DNA of 64,000 bases, taken from assembly GCF_001808185.1 (NCBI RefSeq), contig NZ_CP017668.1, positions 558,001-622,000 on the forward strand, written 5' to 3'. The notes beneath the pieces were generated by a model. The model saw only the letters and a program-made list of their open reading frames with translations, ran no database searches and was not told the DNA's origin. This DNA comes from Jeongeupia sp. USM3. GTDB taxonomy: Bacteria > Pseudomonadota > Gammaproteobacteria > Burkholderiales > Chitinibacteraceae. A program made the position numbers and the translations under genes. Each line of letters begins with the position of its first letter. Within the stretch, counting starts at the first letter, position 1. This document shows positions 1-11,511 of this stretch, one piece after another.

Positions 1-153
1 CCAAGCCGTCCGCAGCCGTGCGCTACACACCGGCCTGCATGGCGCGACGGATCGAAGGTGGTCGGGCTGGCGCGGCCGCCGGCCGTGGCCATCGGCGCTC
101 TTGCCGTAGCCGCGCCGCCCGACAACGGCCCCGCCGGCGACAGTGCACGCTGA
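1..153 (+). CDS. possible C-terminal tail of a gene cut by the window edge
   Basis: Frame 1 is open from the first base to a TGA at 151-153, and a strong hairpin terminator follows within a few bases. The last 30 or so codons favour G or C at the third position, as the neighbours do. The predicted tail is rich in Ala, Pro and Gly and shows no motif. It could be the end of a plus-strand gene converging on acnB, or simply an open frame in GC-rich DNA. No function can be given. Confidence 0.3.
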   Translation, partial: PSRPQPCATHRPAWRDGSKVVGLARPPAVAIGALAVAAPPDNGPAGDSAR

Positions 154-187
154 AAAACAAACAGCCCGCCGATTGGCGGGCTGTTTT
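153..187 (-). terminator. intrinsic terminator of acnB
   Basis: A 12-bp perfect stem (159-170 with 175-186) closes a GATT loop. On the minus strand it is followed by GTTTTT, and it lies 28 bases past the acnB stop. The plus strand has only TTTT after the stem, so it may also stop a plus-strand transcript coming from the left edge. Confidence 0.85.
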
Positions 188-214
188 CAGGTCAGGCTGA
201 CCGGAATCGTACGA

Positions 215-2800
215 TCAAACCGTCGCTTTTGCGGCTTCGGCCTGGTAGCTGTCGATCTGGTTGAAGTTGAGGTAGCGGTAGACCTCGGCACCCTTCTCGT
301 TGATCACGCCGATGTCGGCCATGTATTCGGCCACGGTCGGAATGCGGCCGAGACGCGATGCGATCGCGGCAAGTTCGGCCGACGAGAGGAACACGTTGGT
401 GTTCTTGCCCAGACGGTTCGGGAAGTTGCGGGTCGAGGTCGACACCACGGTTGCGCCTTCACGCACCTGCGCCTGGTTGCCCATGCACAGCGAGCAGCCC
501 GGCATTTCGGTACGCGCGCCGGCGGTGCCGAAAGTGCCGTAATAGCCTTCCTCGGTCAGCTGCTGCGCGTCCATCTTGGTCGGCGGCGCAATCCACAGCT
601 TGACCGGGATGTCGCGCTTGCCTTCCAGCAGCTTGCCGGCGGCACGGAAGTGGCCGATGTTGGTCATGCACGAACCGATGAACACTTCGTCGATCTTGGT
701 GCCGGCCACTTCGGACAGTACCTTCACGTCGTCCGGGTCGTTCGGGCAGGCGAGGATCGGCTCCTTGACATCGGCGAGGTCGATCTCGATCACGGCGGCG
801 TATTCGGCGTCGGCATCCGGCTCGATCAGGTTCGGGTTGGCCAGCCATGCTTCCATGCCCTTGACGCGGCGGGCCAGCGTTTTGGCATCGCCGTAACCGT
901 CGGCGATCATCGACTTCAGCAGCACGATGTTCGAGTTCAGGTACTCGATGATCGGCTCCTTGTTCAGGCGCACCGAGCAACCGGCAGCCGAACGCTCTGC
1001 CGACGCATCGGTCAGCTCGAACGCCTGCTCGACCTTCAGGTCCGGCAGACCTTCGATTTCGAGGATGCGGCCCGAGAAGATGTTCTTCTTGCCGGCCTTG
1101 GCCACGGTCAGCAGGCCTGCCTTGATCGCGTACAGCGGGATCGCGTTGACGAGGTCGCGCAGGGTGATGCCCGGCTGCAGTTCGCCCTTGAAGCGCACCA
1201 GCACCGATTCCGGCATGTCCAGCGGCATCACGCCGGTGGCGGCGCCGAAGGCAACGAGGCCCGAGCCGGCCGGGAACGAGATGCCGATCGGGAAACGGGT
1301 GTGCGAGTCACCGCCGGTGCCGACGGTATCCGGCAGCAGCATGCGGTTCAGCCAGCTGTGGATCACGCCGTCGCCCGGACGCAGCGACACGCCGCCACGG
1401 TTGCGGATGAACTCCGGCAGTTCGTGGTGGGTCTTGACGTCGACCGGCTTCGGATAGGCCGCGGTGTGGCAGAACGACTGCATCACGAGGTCGGCCGAGA
1501 AGCCGAGGCAAGCCAGGTCCTTCAGCTCGTCGCGGGTCATCGGGCCGGTGGTGTCCTGCGAGCCGACCGAGGTCATGCGCGGTTCGCAATAGGTGCCCGG
1601 GCGCACGCCCTGGCCTTCCGGCAGGCCGACAGCACGGCCGACCATCTTCTGCGCCTGGGTGAAGCCCTTGGTCGATTCGGCCGGTGCCTGCGGCAGGCGG
1701 AACAGCGTCGAGGCCGGCAGGCCGAGCGACTCGCGCGCCTTGGCGGTCAGGCCGCGGCCGATGATCAGGTTGATCCGGCCGCCGGCGCGCACTTCGTCGA
1801 ACAGCACGTCGGACTTGACCTTGAACTCGGATACGGTTTCGCCGCCCTTGAGCACCTTGCCTTCGTACGGGCGCAGCTCGATCACGTCGCCCATGTTCAG
1901 CTGGGTCACGTCGACTTCGATCGGCAGCGCGCCCGAGTCTTCCTGCGTGTTGAAGAAGATCGGCGCGATCTTGCCGCCAAGGCAGTAGCCGCCGAAGCGC
2001 TTGTTCGGCACGAACGGGATGTCTTCGCCGGTCCACCACAGCACCGAGTTGGTCGCCGACTTGCGGCTCGAACCGGTACCGACCACGTCGCCGACGTAGG
2101 CAACGGCGTGGCCCTTGGCGGCCAGTTCCTGCAGGAAGGCGATCGGGCCGCGCTTGCCGTCTTCTTCCGGCGTGATGCCGTCGCGGGTGTTCTTGAGCAT
2201 CGCCAGCGCGTGCAGCGGGATGTCCGGGCGCGACCACGCGTCCGGGGCCGGCGACAGGTCGTCGGTATTGGTTTCGCCGGTGACCTTGAACACGGTCAGC
2301 GTCACGGCTTGCGGCACTTCCGGACGGCTGGTGAACCACTCGGCGTCGGCCCAGCTCTGGATCACGGCCTTGGCATTGGCGTTGCCGCCGTCGGCCAGTT
2401 CCTTCACGTCGTGGAAGTAGTCGAACATCAACAGCGTTTTCTTCAGCCCCTCGGCCGCGACGGTGCCGACTTCGGTGTCGCCGAGCAGGTCGATCATCGG
2501 CTTGATGTTGAAGCCGCCGAGCATGGTGCCCAGCAGTTCGACCGCCTTGGCGCGGCTGATCAGCTTACAGGTGTCCTTTCCCTGCGCCACGGCGGCGAGG
2601 AAGGCGGCCTTGACCTTGGCGGCATCGTCAACGCCCGGCGGCACGCGGTTGGTGATCAGGTCGAGCAGGAACTCTTCCTCGCCTGCCGGCGGATTCTGCA
2701 GCAGCGCGACGAGGTCGGCGACCTGCTGGGCGGTGAGTGCGAGCGGCGGAATGCCAAGGGCGGCGCGCTCTGCAACGTGCTGGCGATAGGCTTCAAGCAT
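215..2800 (-). CDS. acnB: aconitate hydratase B
   Basis: Bifunctional aconitase of the TCA cycle (citrate to isocitrate; AcnB enzymes often also act on 2-methylisocitrate). The 861-residue product matches the usual AcnB length of about 865 and the usual order: an N-terminal HEAT-like domain, the swivel domain, then the three catalytic domains. The [4Fe-4S] ligands are visible as Cys711 in GSCMTN and Cys769/Cys772 in [10 protein letters not shown] chose the ATG at 2800 because it begins with the family start [14 protein letters not shown]; the open frame runs 36 codons further upstream without family resemblance. It diverges from the LysR gene and ends at an intrinsic terminator. Apo-AcnB binds RNA in enterobacteria; whether this one does cannot be seen here. 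Confidence 0.97.
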   Translation of the reverse strand: MLEAYRQHVAERAALGIPPLALTAQQVADLVALLQNPPAGEEEFLLDLITNRVPPGVDDAAKVKAAFLAAVAQGKDTCKLISRAKAVELLGTMLGGFNIKPMIDLLGDTEVGTVAAEGLKKTLLMFDYFHDVKELADGGNANAKAVIQSWADAEWFTSRPEVPQAVTLTVFKVTGETNTDDLSPAPDAWSRPDIPLHALAMLKNTRDGITPEEDGKRGPIAFLQELAAKGHAVAYVGDVVGTGSSRKSATNSVLWWTGEDIPFVPNKRFGGYCLGGKIAPIFFNTQEDSGALPIEVDVTQLNMGDVIELRPYEGKVLKGGETVSEFKVKSDVLFDEVRAGGRINLIIGRGLTAKARESLGLPASTLFRLPQAPAESTKGFTQAQKMVGRAVGLPEGQGVRPGTYCEPRMTSVGSQDTTGPMTRDELKDLACLGFSADLVMQSFCHTAAYPKPVDVKTHHELPEFIRNRGGVSLRPGDGVIHSWLNRMLLPDTVGTGGDSHTRFPIGISFPAGSGLVAFGAATGVMPLDMPESVLVRFKGELQPGITLRDLVNAIPLYAIKAGLLTVAKAGKKNIFSGRILEIEGLPDLKVEQAFELTDASAERSAAGCSVRLNKEPIIEYLNSNIVLLKSMIADGYGDAKTLARRVKGMEAWLANPNLIEPDADAEYAAVIEIDLADVKEPILACPNDPDDVKVLSEVAGTKIDEVFIGSCMTNIGHFRAAGKLLEGKRDIPVKLWIAPPTKMDAQQLTEEGYYGTFGTAGARTEMPGCSLCMGNQAQVREGATVVSTSTRNFPNRLGKNTNVFLSSAELAAIASRLGRIPTVAEYMADIGVINEKGAEVYRYLNFNQIDSYQAEAAKATV

Positions 2801-2995
2801 GGGGGTGACCTTTGCGGTTGCGTTGTGTACGGCGGACTCGCGTCCGTATCGACTCCATTGATGGCCGCGCATGCGGACCATCGCGGCCCGCGTCAGTACC
2901 GAACGCAAACCGGGGATTTGGCTGCGAGCGTAACGCGATCACGACGGCAAAACAAACGAGTAATCGCCACATCGCCTGTGAGATATACTCACACG
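2801..2995. promoter_or_regulatory. divergent promoter region acnB / LysR
   Basis: This 195-base gap is the only upstream region for both acnB and the LysR gene, so it should carry both promoters. The part near the LysR gene is less GC-rich and contains the palindrome and -10 box listed separately. I see no convincing -35/-10 pair for acnB. Confidence 0.5.
2977..2993 (+). promoter_or_regulatory. palindrome containing the LysR-gene -10 box
   Basis: TGTGAG and CTCACA are perfect 6-bp inverted arms around ATATA. The sequence TATACT (2984-2989) is a good -10 hexamer and places the transcription start about 7 bases on, at or next to the A of the ATG at 2996. No Shine-Dalgarno sequence precedes that ATG. 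This suggests a leaderless mRNA and autorepression by a protein bound on the -10 box. The -35 region is weak. Confidence 0.5.
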
Positions 2996-3916
2996 ATGAG
3001 CCAGACCCTTCCGCCGCTGAACGCCCTGCGCATTTTCGAAGCCGCCGCCCGGCTGGAAAGCTTTTCCGCCGCCGCCAACGAGCTGTTCGTCACGCACGGC
3101 GCTGTGAGCAAGCAGATCAAGCAACTCGAGGAATGGCTATCGGTGCAGCTGTTCGAGCGCGCCGGCGGCCGGGTCAGGCTGACCGATGCCGGCTGGCGCT
3201 ATCTGGTGCAGGTGCAGGACGGTTTCGACATCATCGCCAATGCCACTCAGCAATTGATGCAACCGAACCGCCAGCGTCGACTGGTGATCAACTCCACGCC
3301 GACGCTGGCGATGTACTGGCTGCTGCCGCATCTGGCACAGTTCCAGCGCGAGCACCCGGACGTCGAGCTGCGGCTGATGACGTCGGACCGCGACATCAGC
3401 CGGCTCGATACACCGTTCGACGTCGCGATCCGCCGCGGCCCCGGCGACTGGCCCGGCTATGTCAGCAAGCCCTTCCTCGACGAATGGGAGCTGCCTCTGT
3501 GCAGCCCGGCGCTGCTCGAGCGCCAGCCGATCCGCACGCCCGCCGATCTGGCCGGCCACACGCTGCTGTATGCCGACACGCGCCCGACCGCATGGCAGCG
3601 CTGGTTCACGCTGGCCGGCGTTCCGGACCTCAAGCCCGCGGCCACGCAGCAGTTCGACCACTTCTACCTGGCGCTGCAGGCGGCGATGGACGGCCTCGGT
3701 GTCACACTCGGACCGTTGCCGATGATGCAGGCCGAACTCGACAACGGCAGCCTGATCGCACCGCTTGCGGCGCCGATCGTCCCGGTGCGCGGCTATTGCT
3801 GGATTGCACCGCGAACGGCGATGAACGATCCGATGACCAACGCCTTTTGCCAGTGGCTCGAGCGCTCGACCGAAGGGTTCAAGGGCGTGACTTCAAACTC
3901 GGGCGGCCGCAAATGA
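2996..3916 (+). CDS. LysR-family transcriptional regulator (GcvA-like)
   Basis: The 306-residue product has an N-terminal winged helix-turn-helix (about residues 1-65, with the typical LNALRIFEAAARLESFSAAA start) followed by a periplasmic-binding-like effector domain (about 90-295). It resembles the GcvA group in sequence style. The start is fixed by the family N-terminus, although no ribosome-binding site precedes it. It lies divergent from acnB and its stop overlaps the start of a small membrane protein (ATGA), so the two are probably co-translated. Control of acnB or acnA is suggested by position only; the effector is unknown. Confidence 0.9.
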   Translation: MSQTLPPLNALRIFEAAARLESFSAAANELFVTHGAVSKQIKQLEEWLSVQLFERAGGRVRLTDAGWRYLVQVQDGFDIIANATQQLMQPNRQRRLVINSTPTLAMYWLLPHLAQFQREHPDVELRLMTSDRDISRLDTPFDVAIRRGPGDWPGYVSKPFLDEWELPLCSPALLERQPIRTPADLAGHTLLYADTRPTAWQRWFTLAGVPDLKPAATQQFDHFYLALQAAMDGLGVTLGPLPMMQAELDNGSLIAPLAAPIVPVRGYCWIAPRTAMNDPMTNAFCQWLERSTEGFKGVTSNSGGRK

Positions 3917-4230
3917 CGCCGCAGACATGGACGCGGATCGGCATCGTGATCGTCGGACTGGCGTTCGGTTACTGTCTTTATCAATTTGCGTTTTTCGTGC
4001 TTACCGTCGGCCTGGCAAACCCGAGACTGCCACGCTTCTACTACGAGCTCTCCATCCTGCTCCAGTTCGTGCCACTGCTGGGCAGCGTGCTTGGCTGGCT
4101 GTGCTGGCTGCTCAACGCCGAGCGCAAGGGATTGTGGCTGGCCATCCTGGCGGCGGCGTGGGTCGCGCTGAGCATCCCCGCGCTTCAGGCGGCGCTCCCC
4201 TACCTGCCGCCGGGCCCGCCGCGCCACTGA
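3913..4230 (+). CDS. small integral membrane protein of unknown function
   Basis: A 105-residue protein with three likely membrane segments: about residues 8-34, 45-66 and 73-95. It ends in a Pro-rich tail. Its ATG overlaps the TGA of the LysR gene by four bases, which implies translational coupling. I recognise no family. A regulator paired with a small membrane protein might form a sensing or export unit, but nothing in the sequence proves it. Confidence 0.75.
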   Translation: MTPQTWTRIGIVIVGLAFGYCLYQFAFFVLTVGLANPRLPRFYYELSILLQFVPLLGSVLGWLCWLLNAERKGLWLAILAAAWVALSIPALQAALPYLPPGPPRH

Positions 4231-4356
4231 ACCGGCGCCCGCCGGCTGGCGTACCTTGCTCCGGCGTCCCGATCTGCGAAGATGAATGCGATCACGTGAA
4301 CGGCCGGCCCCGCACGCGGTCGGACTGTTTATCGACCCCGCAGACGGAGCCCCGCC

Positions 4357-7167
<2,811 letters not shown>

Positions 7168-7168
7168 G

Positions 7169-7996
7169 TCAGGCCGGGCGCTTCGCCCGCAGCACCAGCG
7201 CGATGCCGCCGAGGATCGCCGCAGAGGCCAGCACCAGCCTCAGCGACAACGGCTCGCCGAGCAGCAGCACGCCGGCAGCGGCAACGATCACCGGCACGCT
7301 CAGTTGCACCGCTGCGGCGCCGGAGGCGCTCAGGCCGCGCAGCGCGGCGTACCAGACCGCGTAACCGCAACCCGAGGCAAGCGCCCCCGACAGCACCGCG
7401 AAGACGACGCCGTCCAGGCCCGCCGGCCGCACCGACCACGCCAGCAACGGCAGTGCCAGCGGCACGGCACGCGCGAAGTTGCCGGCGGTTTCGCCGAGCG
7501 GATCGGTCGAACCGCGGCCGCGCAGCGAGTAAACGCCCCAGGCCATGCCGGCGCCGACCATCAGCGCCGCACTCGCCGGTGGCGGCGCCGACAGCCCCGG
7601 CAGCAGCAGCACGACGAGTCCAGCCATTGCCATGGCGAGCCCGGAACACTGCCCGCCATTCATCCGTTCTCCGCCCCACCAGCCGACGCCGACCATCGTC
7701 GCCTGTACCGCAGCGAACAGCAGCAAGGCGCCGGTGGCCGCGGTCAGCCCCAGATACGCGAACGAGAACATTGCCGCGTAGGCCAGCAGCGCCAGCGCCG
7801 ATCGCCAGTTGCCTGCGGCCCTGCCGCCACGGATCAGCACGATCAGCCAGAGCACCAGCGCGCCGGAAACAAGGCGGATCACGGTGAAGCTGGCCGCGTC
7901 GATCGCGGCGTCGCGCAGCGCCAGCCGGCACAGGATCGAGTTGCCGGCAAAGGCCAGCATCGCCAGCGCGGTCAGCACGGCAATCCGCCCCGCCAC
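7169..7996 (-). CDS. EamA/DMT-family membrane transporter
   Basis: A 275-residue drug/metabolite-type permease with about ten hydrophobic segments arranged as two EamA repeats. The second repeat has the usual Ala- and Gly-rich segments (for example VQLSVPVIVAAAGVLLLGEP near the end). Substrates of such proteins include amino acids and nucleosides; this one cannot be assigned. I chose the GTG at 7996, one base after the stop of the Mut7-C gene, because the longer reading frame upstream is a shadow of that gene. The near-overlap suggests translational coupling with it. Confidence 0.85.
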   Translation of the reverse strand: MAGRIAVLTALAMLAFAGNSILCRLALRDAAIDAASFTVIRLVSGALVLWLIVLIRGGRAAGNWRSALALLAYAAMFSFAYLGLTAATGALLLFAAVQATMVGVGWWGGERMNGGQCSGLAMAMAGLVVLLLPGLSAPPPASAALMVGAGMAWGVYSLRGRGSTDPLGETAGNFARAVPLALPLLAWSVRPAGLDGVVFAVLSGALASGCGYAVWYAALRGLSASGAAAVQLSVPVIVAAAGVLLLGEPLSLRLVLASAAILGGIALVLRAKRPA

Positions 7997-7997
7997 C

Positions 7998-8735
7998 TCA
8001 GCACCCCAGCGTTTCAAGCAGCGCCCGCATCCGCAGCCAGTGCGAGCCTTCCCAGTAGACGCGCCGGCACACGTCGCAGGTGCTGAAGCGCGTGTGCTGC
8101 TCGCGCACCGCCGGCGGCAGGCGCTCGACCACGTCGGCCTTGGCGATCGCGCGCAGCGGTGCATTGCACGTCAGGCAGCGCGTGAACGGCTGGGCGCTGC
8201 CGGCCAGGTCGAGCCGGTCGACGACCTCGCGCAACTGCTGTGGCGGCTTGAGCGCGCGCACGTAGCAGCCGTGCGTGATCGTGCGCCGCTTGAGCAGCTC
8301 GCGGTCCCGCGTCAGCACGATGCGCCGCTCCACCCCGGCCAGCCTTTCGATCTCGTCGTCGGCGAAATGGTTGTCGTACAGGGTGTCGAAGCCGGCCATG
8401 CGCAGCAGCCGTGCCAGCCCGCCGAGATGCGCGTCGGCAACGAAGCGCGTCACCCGCAACGGGTGTTCGCGCACGCGCAGCAGCGGCGAGACGTCGAGCG
8501 ACTCGAACTTCGGGTAGACCGCCACCCTGTCGCCGTCGTCGAGCACCCGCTCGAAGCCGACCGACTCGCCATTCACCAGTACCAGCTCGACCTCGGTATG
8601 CGGCACGCCGAGCGCCTCGATCATGTGCTTGGCCGTTGCCGCCCGCGCCAGCACGCAGGTGAATTCGCACCGGCGCCGTTCGGGCGCGATGAAGTCGTTA
8701 AGCTCCTCGTAGAAGCGGAAAATCGCCGTACTCAT
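7998..8735 (-). CDS. Mut7-C RNase-domain protein with ubiquitin-like N-terminus
   Basis: A 245-residue two-domain protein. Residues 1 to about 80 look like a ThiS/MoaD-type ubiquitin fold ([10 protein letters not shown], then [22 protein letters not shown]). Residues about 90-235 match the Mut7-C domain ([32 protein letters not shown]), a PIN-like fold predicted to be an RNase. Two CxxC pairs (CLTC and CDVC) form a likely zinc ribbon near the C-terminus. The ATG at 8735 gives the conserved start [11 protein letters not shown]. The role of this family is poorly known; RNA processing is an inference from the fold. Confidence 0.85.
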   Translation of the reverse strand: MSTAIFRFYEELNDFIAPERRRCEFTCVLARAATAKHMIEALGVPHTEVELVLVNGESVGFERVLDDGDRVAVYPKFESLDVSPLLRVREHPLRVTRFVADAHLGGLARLLRMAGFDTLYDNHFADDEIERLAGVERRIVLTRDRELLKRRTITHGCYVRALKPPQQLREVVDRLDLAGSAQPFTRCLTCNAPLRAIAKADVVERLPPAVREQHTRFSTCDVCRRVYWEGSHWLRMRALLETLGC

Positions 8736-8856
8736 GCCGGAAGTATTGCACCCGGCCATGCCCGCCGCGGTACCGGTCGACGAAACAGCCGACGGCGGAT
8801 ACCCGCATCGCCGCGCCGCCCGCTATGCTGGGGAGCCCAACCCCCGGAATCCGGCC

Positions 8857-10035
8857 ATGATCCAGCCTGCTGTACCACGCCATGCGGCGATGCCCCACCG
8901 GATCGGCAGCGTTCTGCGCGCGGCCGGCATTGCGCTGGCCGGGCTGGTGCTGGCCGGCGGGGTCCGGGCTGCGGTGCCGGTCAGTACCTCCGGCGCTTGG
9001 GCCACGACGACCGTCGCTCGCGGGCTCGAGCACCCGTGGGGGCTCGCCTTCCTGCCCGACGGCCGGATGCTTGTGACCGAGCGCCCCGGCCGCTTGCGCA
9101 TCGTCTCGGCCGCCGGCGAGCTCTCCGCACCCGTCGCCGGCGTTCCCGGCGTGTATGCAACCGGCCAGGGCGGGCTGCTCGATGTCGCGACCGACCCGAA
9201 GTTTGCCGACAACCGCCTCGTCTACCTGAGCTACGCCGAGGCGGGCAGTGGCGGCCGCGCCGGCACGGCGGTTGCGCGAGCGCGGCTGGCCGAGGCGGAC
9301 GGCAAGGCCAGCCTGGCCGGACTGCAGGTGATCTTCCGCCAGCAGCCCAAGGTCGACGGCAGCGCGCACTTCGGTTCGCGCCTGGTGTTTGCGCGAGACG
9401 GCACGCTGTTCATCACACTCGGCGAGCGCTACCAGCGCGACCGCGCGCAGGATCTCGGCACGCATCTGGGCAAGGTCGTCCGGATCCGGCCTGACGGCAG
9501 CCTGCCGGCCGACAACCCCTTTGCCGGCCGCAAGGACGTGTTGCCGGAAATCTGGAGCTACGGACACCGCAACCCGCAGGGCGCGGCGATCAATCCCGCC
9601 AGCGGCCGGCTCTGGACGGTCGAACACGGCGCACGCGGCGGCGACGAGATCAACATCCCGCAAGCCGGCGCCAACTACGGCTGGCCGGTGATCACCTACG
9701 GGCGCGACTACAACTTCATGAAAATCGGCGAGGGAACGAGCAAGCCCGGCATGGAACAGCCCGTCTACCACTGGGACCCGTCGATCGCGCCGTCGGGCAT
9801 GGCGTTCTATACCGGCACGCGCTACCCGGGCTGGGCCGGCAGCGTTTTCGTCGGCGCACTCAAGGACACGATGCTGGTGCGGCTGGCGCTATCCGGCGAC
9901 CGGGTCGTTGCCGAGGAACGGCTGCTGCAGGGCGAAAAGCGCCGCATCCGCGACGTGCGCCAGGGGCCGGACGGCTGGCTCTACCTGCTGACCGACGAGG
10001 GCGACGGCGAAATCCTGCGCCTGCACCGCCGGTAG
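8857..10035 (+). CDS. PQQ-dependent sugar dehydrogenase, secreted (YliI/GdhB type)
   Basis: A periplasmic six-bladed beta-propeller aldose dehydrogenase. The 392-residue precursor has a signal peptide (hydrophobic stretch about residues 20-36, cleavage near GVRA). The mature part shows the family motifs [38 protein letters not shown], a YGHRNPQG motif and the [16 protein letters not shown] motif with [14 protein letters not shown]. It oxidises sugars with soluble PQQ and passes electrons to the respiratory chain. The start could be 8857 or the ATG at 8890; I favour 8857 because it gives a fuller signal-peptide n-region. No PQQ biosynthesis genes lie in the window, so the cofactor may be made elsewhere or taken up. 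Confidence 0.9.
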   Translation: MIQPAVPRHAAMPHRIGSVLRAAGIALAGLVLAGGVRAAVPVSTSGAWATTTVARGLEHPWGLAFLPDGRMLVTERPGRLRIVSAAGELSAPVAGVPGVYATGQGGLLDVATDPKFADNRLVYLSYAEAGSGGRAGTAVARARLAEADGKASLAGLQVIFRQQPKVDGSAHFGSRLVFARDGTLFITLGERYQRDRAQDLGTHLGKVVRIRPDGSLPADNPFAGRKDVLPEIWSYGHRNPQGAAINPASGRLWTVEHGARGGDEINIPQAGANYGWPVITYGRDYNFMKIGEGTSKPGMEQPVYHWDPSIAPSGMAFYTGTRYPGWAGSVFVGALKDTMLVRLALSGDRVVAEERLLQGEKRRIRDVRQGPDGWLYLLTDEGDGEILRLHRR

Positions 10036-10064
10036 CGCTGCGCCCATCCGCGTCGCACCGGCGC

Positions 10065-10523
10065 CTACTTGCCTTCGGGCTTGTCCGCCGGATCGAGGTA
10101 ATGGATGTCGAACGGCCCTTCGCCTTCGATCTGGATGACGCCCCGGGTCCTGGCCACCGCATAGTGATGGACCTCGGCCGGCAGGTAACGGTAGCCGCCG
10201 GCCTTGAGTTCGTGCGCCTTTGCCTTGTCGATCCTGTCGCCAAGGCCGAGATGGAAAGAGCCCGAAATCACCGTCACGCTTTCGGCCCGCGAGTGCCGGT
10301 GCGGCGGCACCTTGTAGCCCGCCGGCACGCTCAGGCGAATCGTGAACGGCCCGGACTTGGCCGGATCGCCACGCAGCACGGCCAGTTTGGCGCCCTTGGG
10401 CAGGGTCGGCGGCGCGGCCTGCCAGATGAGCTGCCCGGGGTTGAGGAAGACCGCATCGTCAGCCCACAGCGGCGACGCGATCAGGGCGACAAGGATCGCC
10501 AGCGCTGGACATTGCGGTTTCAT
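10065..10523 (-). CDS. secreted cupin-domain protein
   Basis: A 152-residue precursor with a signal peptide (cleavage near LWA) and one cupin barrel. Motif 1 is seen as PPHRHSRAESVTVISG, which offers metal-binding His and Glu residues; motif 2 is LPAEVHHYAVA. The ATG at 10523 is preceded by a strong AGGAGG ribosome-binding site. The family includes periplasmic metal-binding cupins without assigned reactions. It converges on the sugar dehydrogenase gene. Confidence 0.85.
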   Translation of the reverse strand: MKPQCPALAILVALIASPLWADDAVFLNPGQLIWQAAPPTLPKGAKLAVLRGDPAKSGPFTIRLSVPAGYKVPPHRHSRAESVTVISGSFHLGLGDRIDKAKAHELKAGGYRYLPAEVHHYAVARTRGVIQIEGEGPFDIHYLDPADKPEGK

Positions 10524-10686
10524 GACGCCTCCTGTCGGCGGAAAACGGCGAATCGGCTCGCCAGATTCAACGGTAGCCGCCCCTTTCCTTCGGCCCTCCG
10601 GCAATACGGCGCCGCGTCGATGAACGGACGCACCCGTCGCGCCACAGGCGGTCTATCGTGGAGCGTCACCTCCGCCGGAGTCCCCC

Positions 10687-11148
10687 ATGCCTGTCCCGCC
10701 GATTCCCGCCGAATACACGGCAGTCACACCCTATCTGATCGTCGACGACGGTCACGCCGCGCTCGATTTCTACAAGGCCGCATTCGGCGCCACCGAGGCG
10801 ATGCGCTTCGAAGGCGCCGGCGGCAGCATCGGCCACGCCGAGCTGCGCATCAACGGCCAGCCGCTGATGCTGGCGAGCGAACACCCCGAGTACGAGGCCC
10901 ACAGCCCGCAGACCGTCGGCGGCACGCCGGTGGGGCTGCTGCTCTATGTCGAAGACGTCGACGCGACCATCGCACGTGCCGTCGGGCTCGGCGCGGTCGT
11001 GACGCGGCCGGCGGCCGACCAGTTCTACGGCGACCGCAGCGGCACCATCGTCGATCCCTTCGGGCACCGCTGGTACATCTCGTCGCAACGCGAACGGCTG
11101 TCGGCCGAGGAAATGCACGCGCGCGCCAGGGCGCAAGACATGGAATAG
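10687..11148 (+). CDS. VOC-family protein (PhnB/glyoxalase-like)
   Basis: A 153-residue protein of the vicinal oxygen chelate fold. It shows two beta-alpha-beta-beta-beta modules: YLIVDDGHAALDFYKAAFGA at the start, then GLLLYVEDVDATIARAVGLGA and DRSGTIVDPFGHRWYIS. The pattern fits the PhnB/YdcE-type group, whose functions are mostly unknown; some relatives are bleomycin-resistance or isomerase-type enzymes. It stands alone, just upstream of a GIY-YIG gene on the same strand (50-base gap). Confidence 0.85.
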   Translation: MPVPPIPAEYTAVTPYLIVDDGHAALDFYKAAFGATEAMRFEGAGGSIGHAELRINGQPLMLASEHPEYEAHSPQTVGGTPVGLLLYVEDVDATIARAVGLGAVVTRPAADQFYGDRSGTIVDPFGHRWYISSQRERLSAEEMHARARAQDME

Positions 11149-11198
11149 CGCCCGCGCCGGCGGGTACAATCGTCCGCTTCCGCATCCCGGCCGCTTCC

Positions 11199-11507
11199 AT
11201 GTCCTGGTACGTCTACCTGATCGAGTGTGCCAACGGCCATCTCTATACCGGCATCAGCAACGACGTCGTCGCGCGCTTTTGCACCCACCTTGCCGGCAAG
11301 GGCGCGCGTTACACCCGCGCCAATCCGCCTAGGCGGCTCGCAGCCGTGATCCCGCACGCCGACCGCGCCAGCGCCAGCCGCGAAGAACACGCAGTCAAGC
11401 AACTATCTGCGGTGCAGAAGCGCGCCCTGTGCGCGCAGTATCCGGTACCGGCCGACTTGCTGGCCGCACTGCCGGCACACGCCGGCAGCACCCCGTCACC
11501 CGGTTGA
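11199..11507 (+). CDS. GIY-YIG endonuclease-domain protein (YhbQ/UPF0213 type)
   Basis: A 102-residue single-domain protein. The GIY-YIG core is visible as WYVYLIECANGHLYTGISND, followed by the catalytic-type Arg in VVARFCTHLAGKGARYT and the Glu in SREEHAVKQL. Members are small nucleases of the UvrC-N fold linked to DNA repair or processing, but the precise role of this group is not established. It ends 4 bases before the MdtD-like gene. Confidence 0.88.
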   Translation: MSWYVYLIECANGHLYTGISNDVVARFCTHLAGKGARYTRANPPRRLAAVIPHADRASASREEHAVKQLSAVQKRALCAQYPVPADLLAALPAHAGSTPSPG

Positions 11508-11511
11508 GCCC

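Noticed and set aside
2801..2908. 36-residue N-terminal extension of AcnB
   Set aside because: It has no resemblance to AcnB, whose conserved start is at 2800.
143..3916. 1257-codon plus-strand frame across acnB and the LysR gene
   Set aside because: The first 950 codons are the antisense shadow of acnB; only the LysR part from 2996 shows a protein family.
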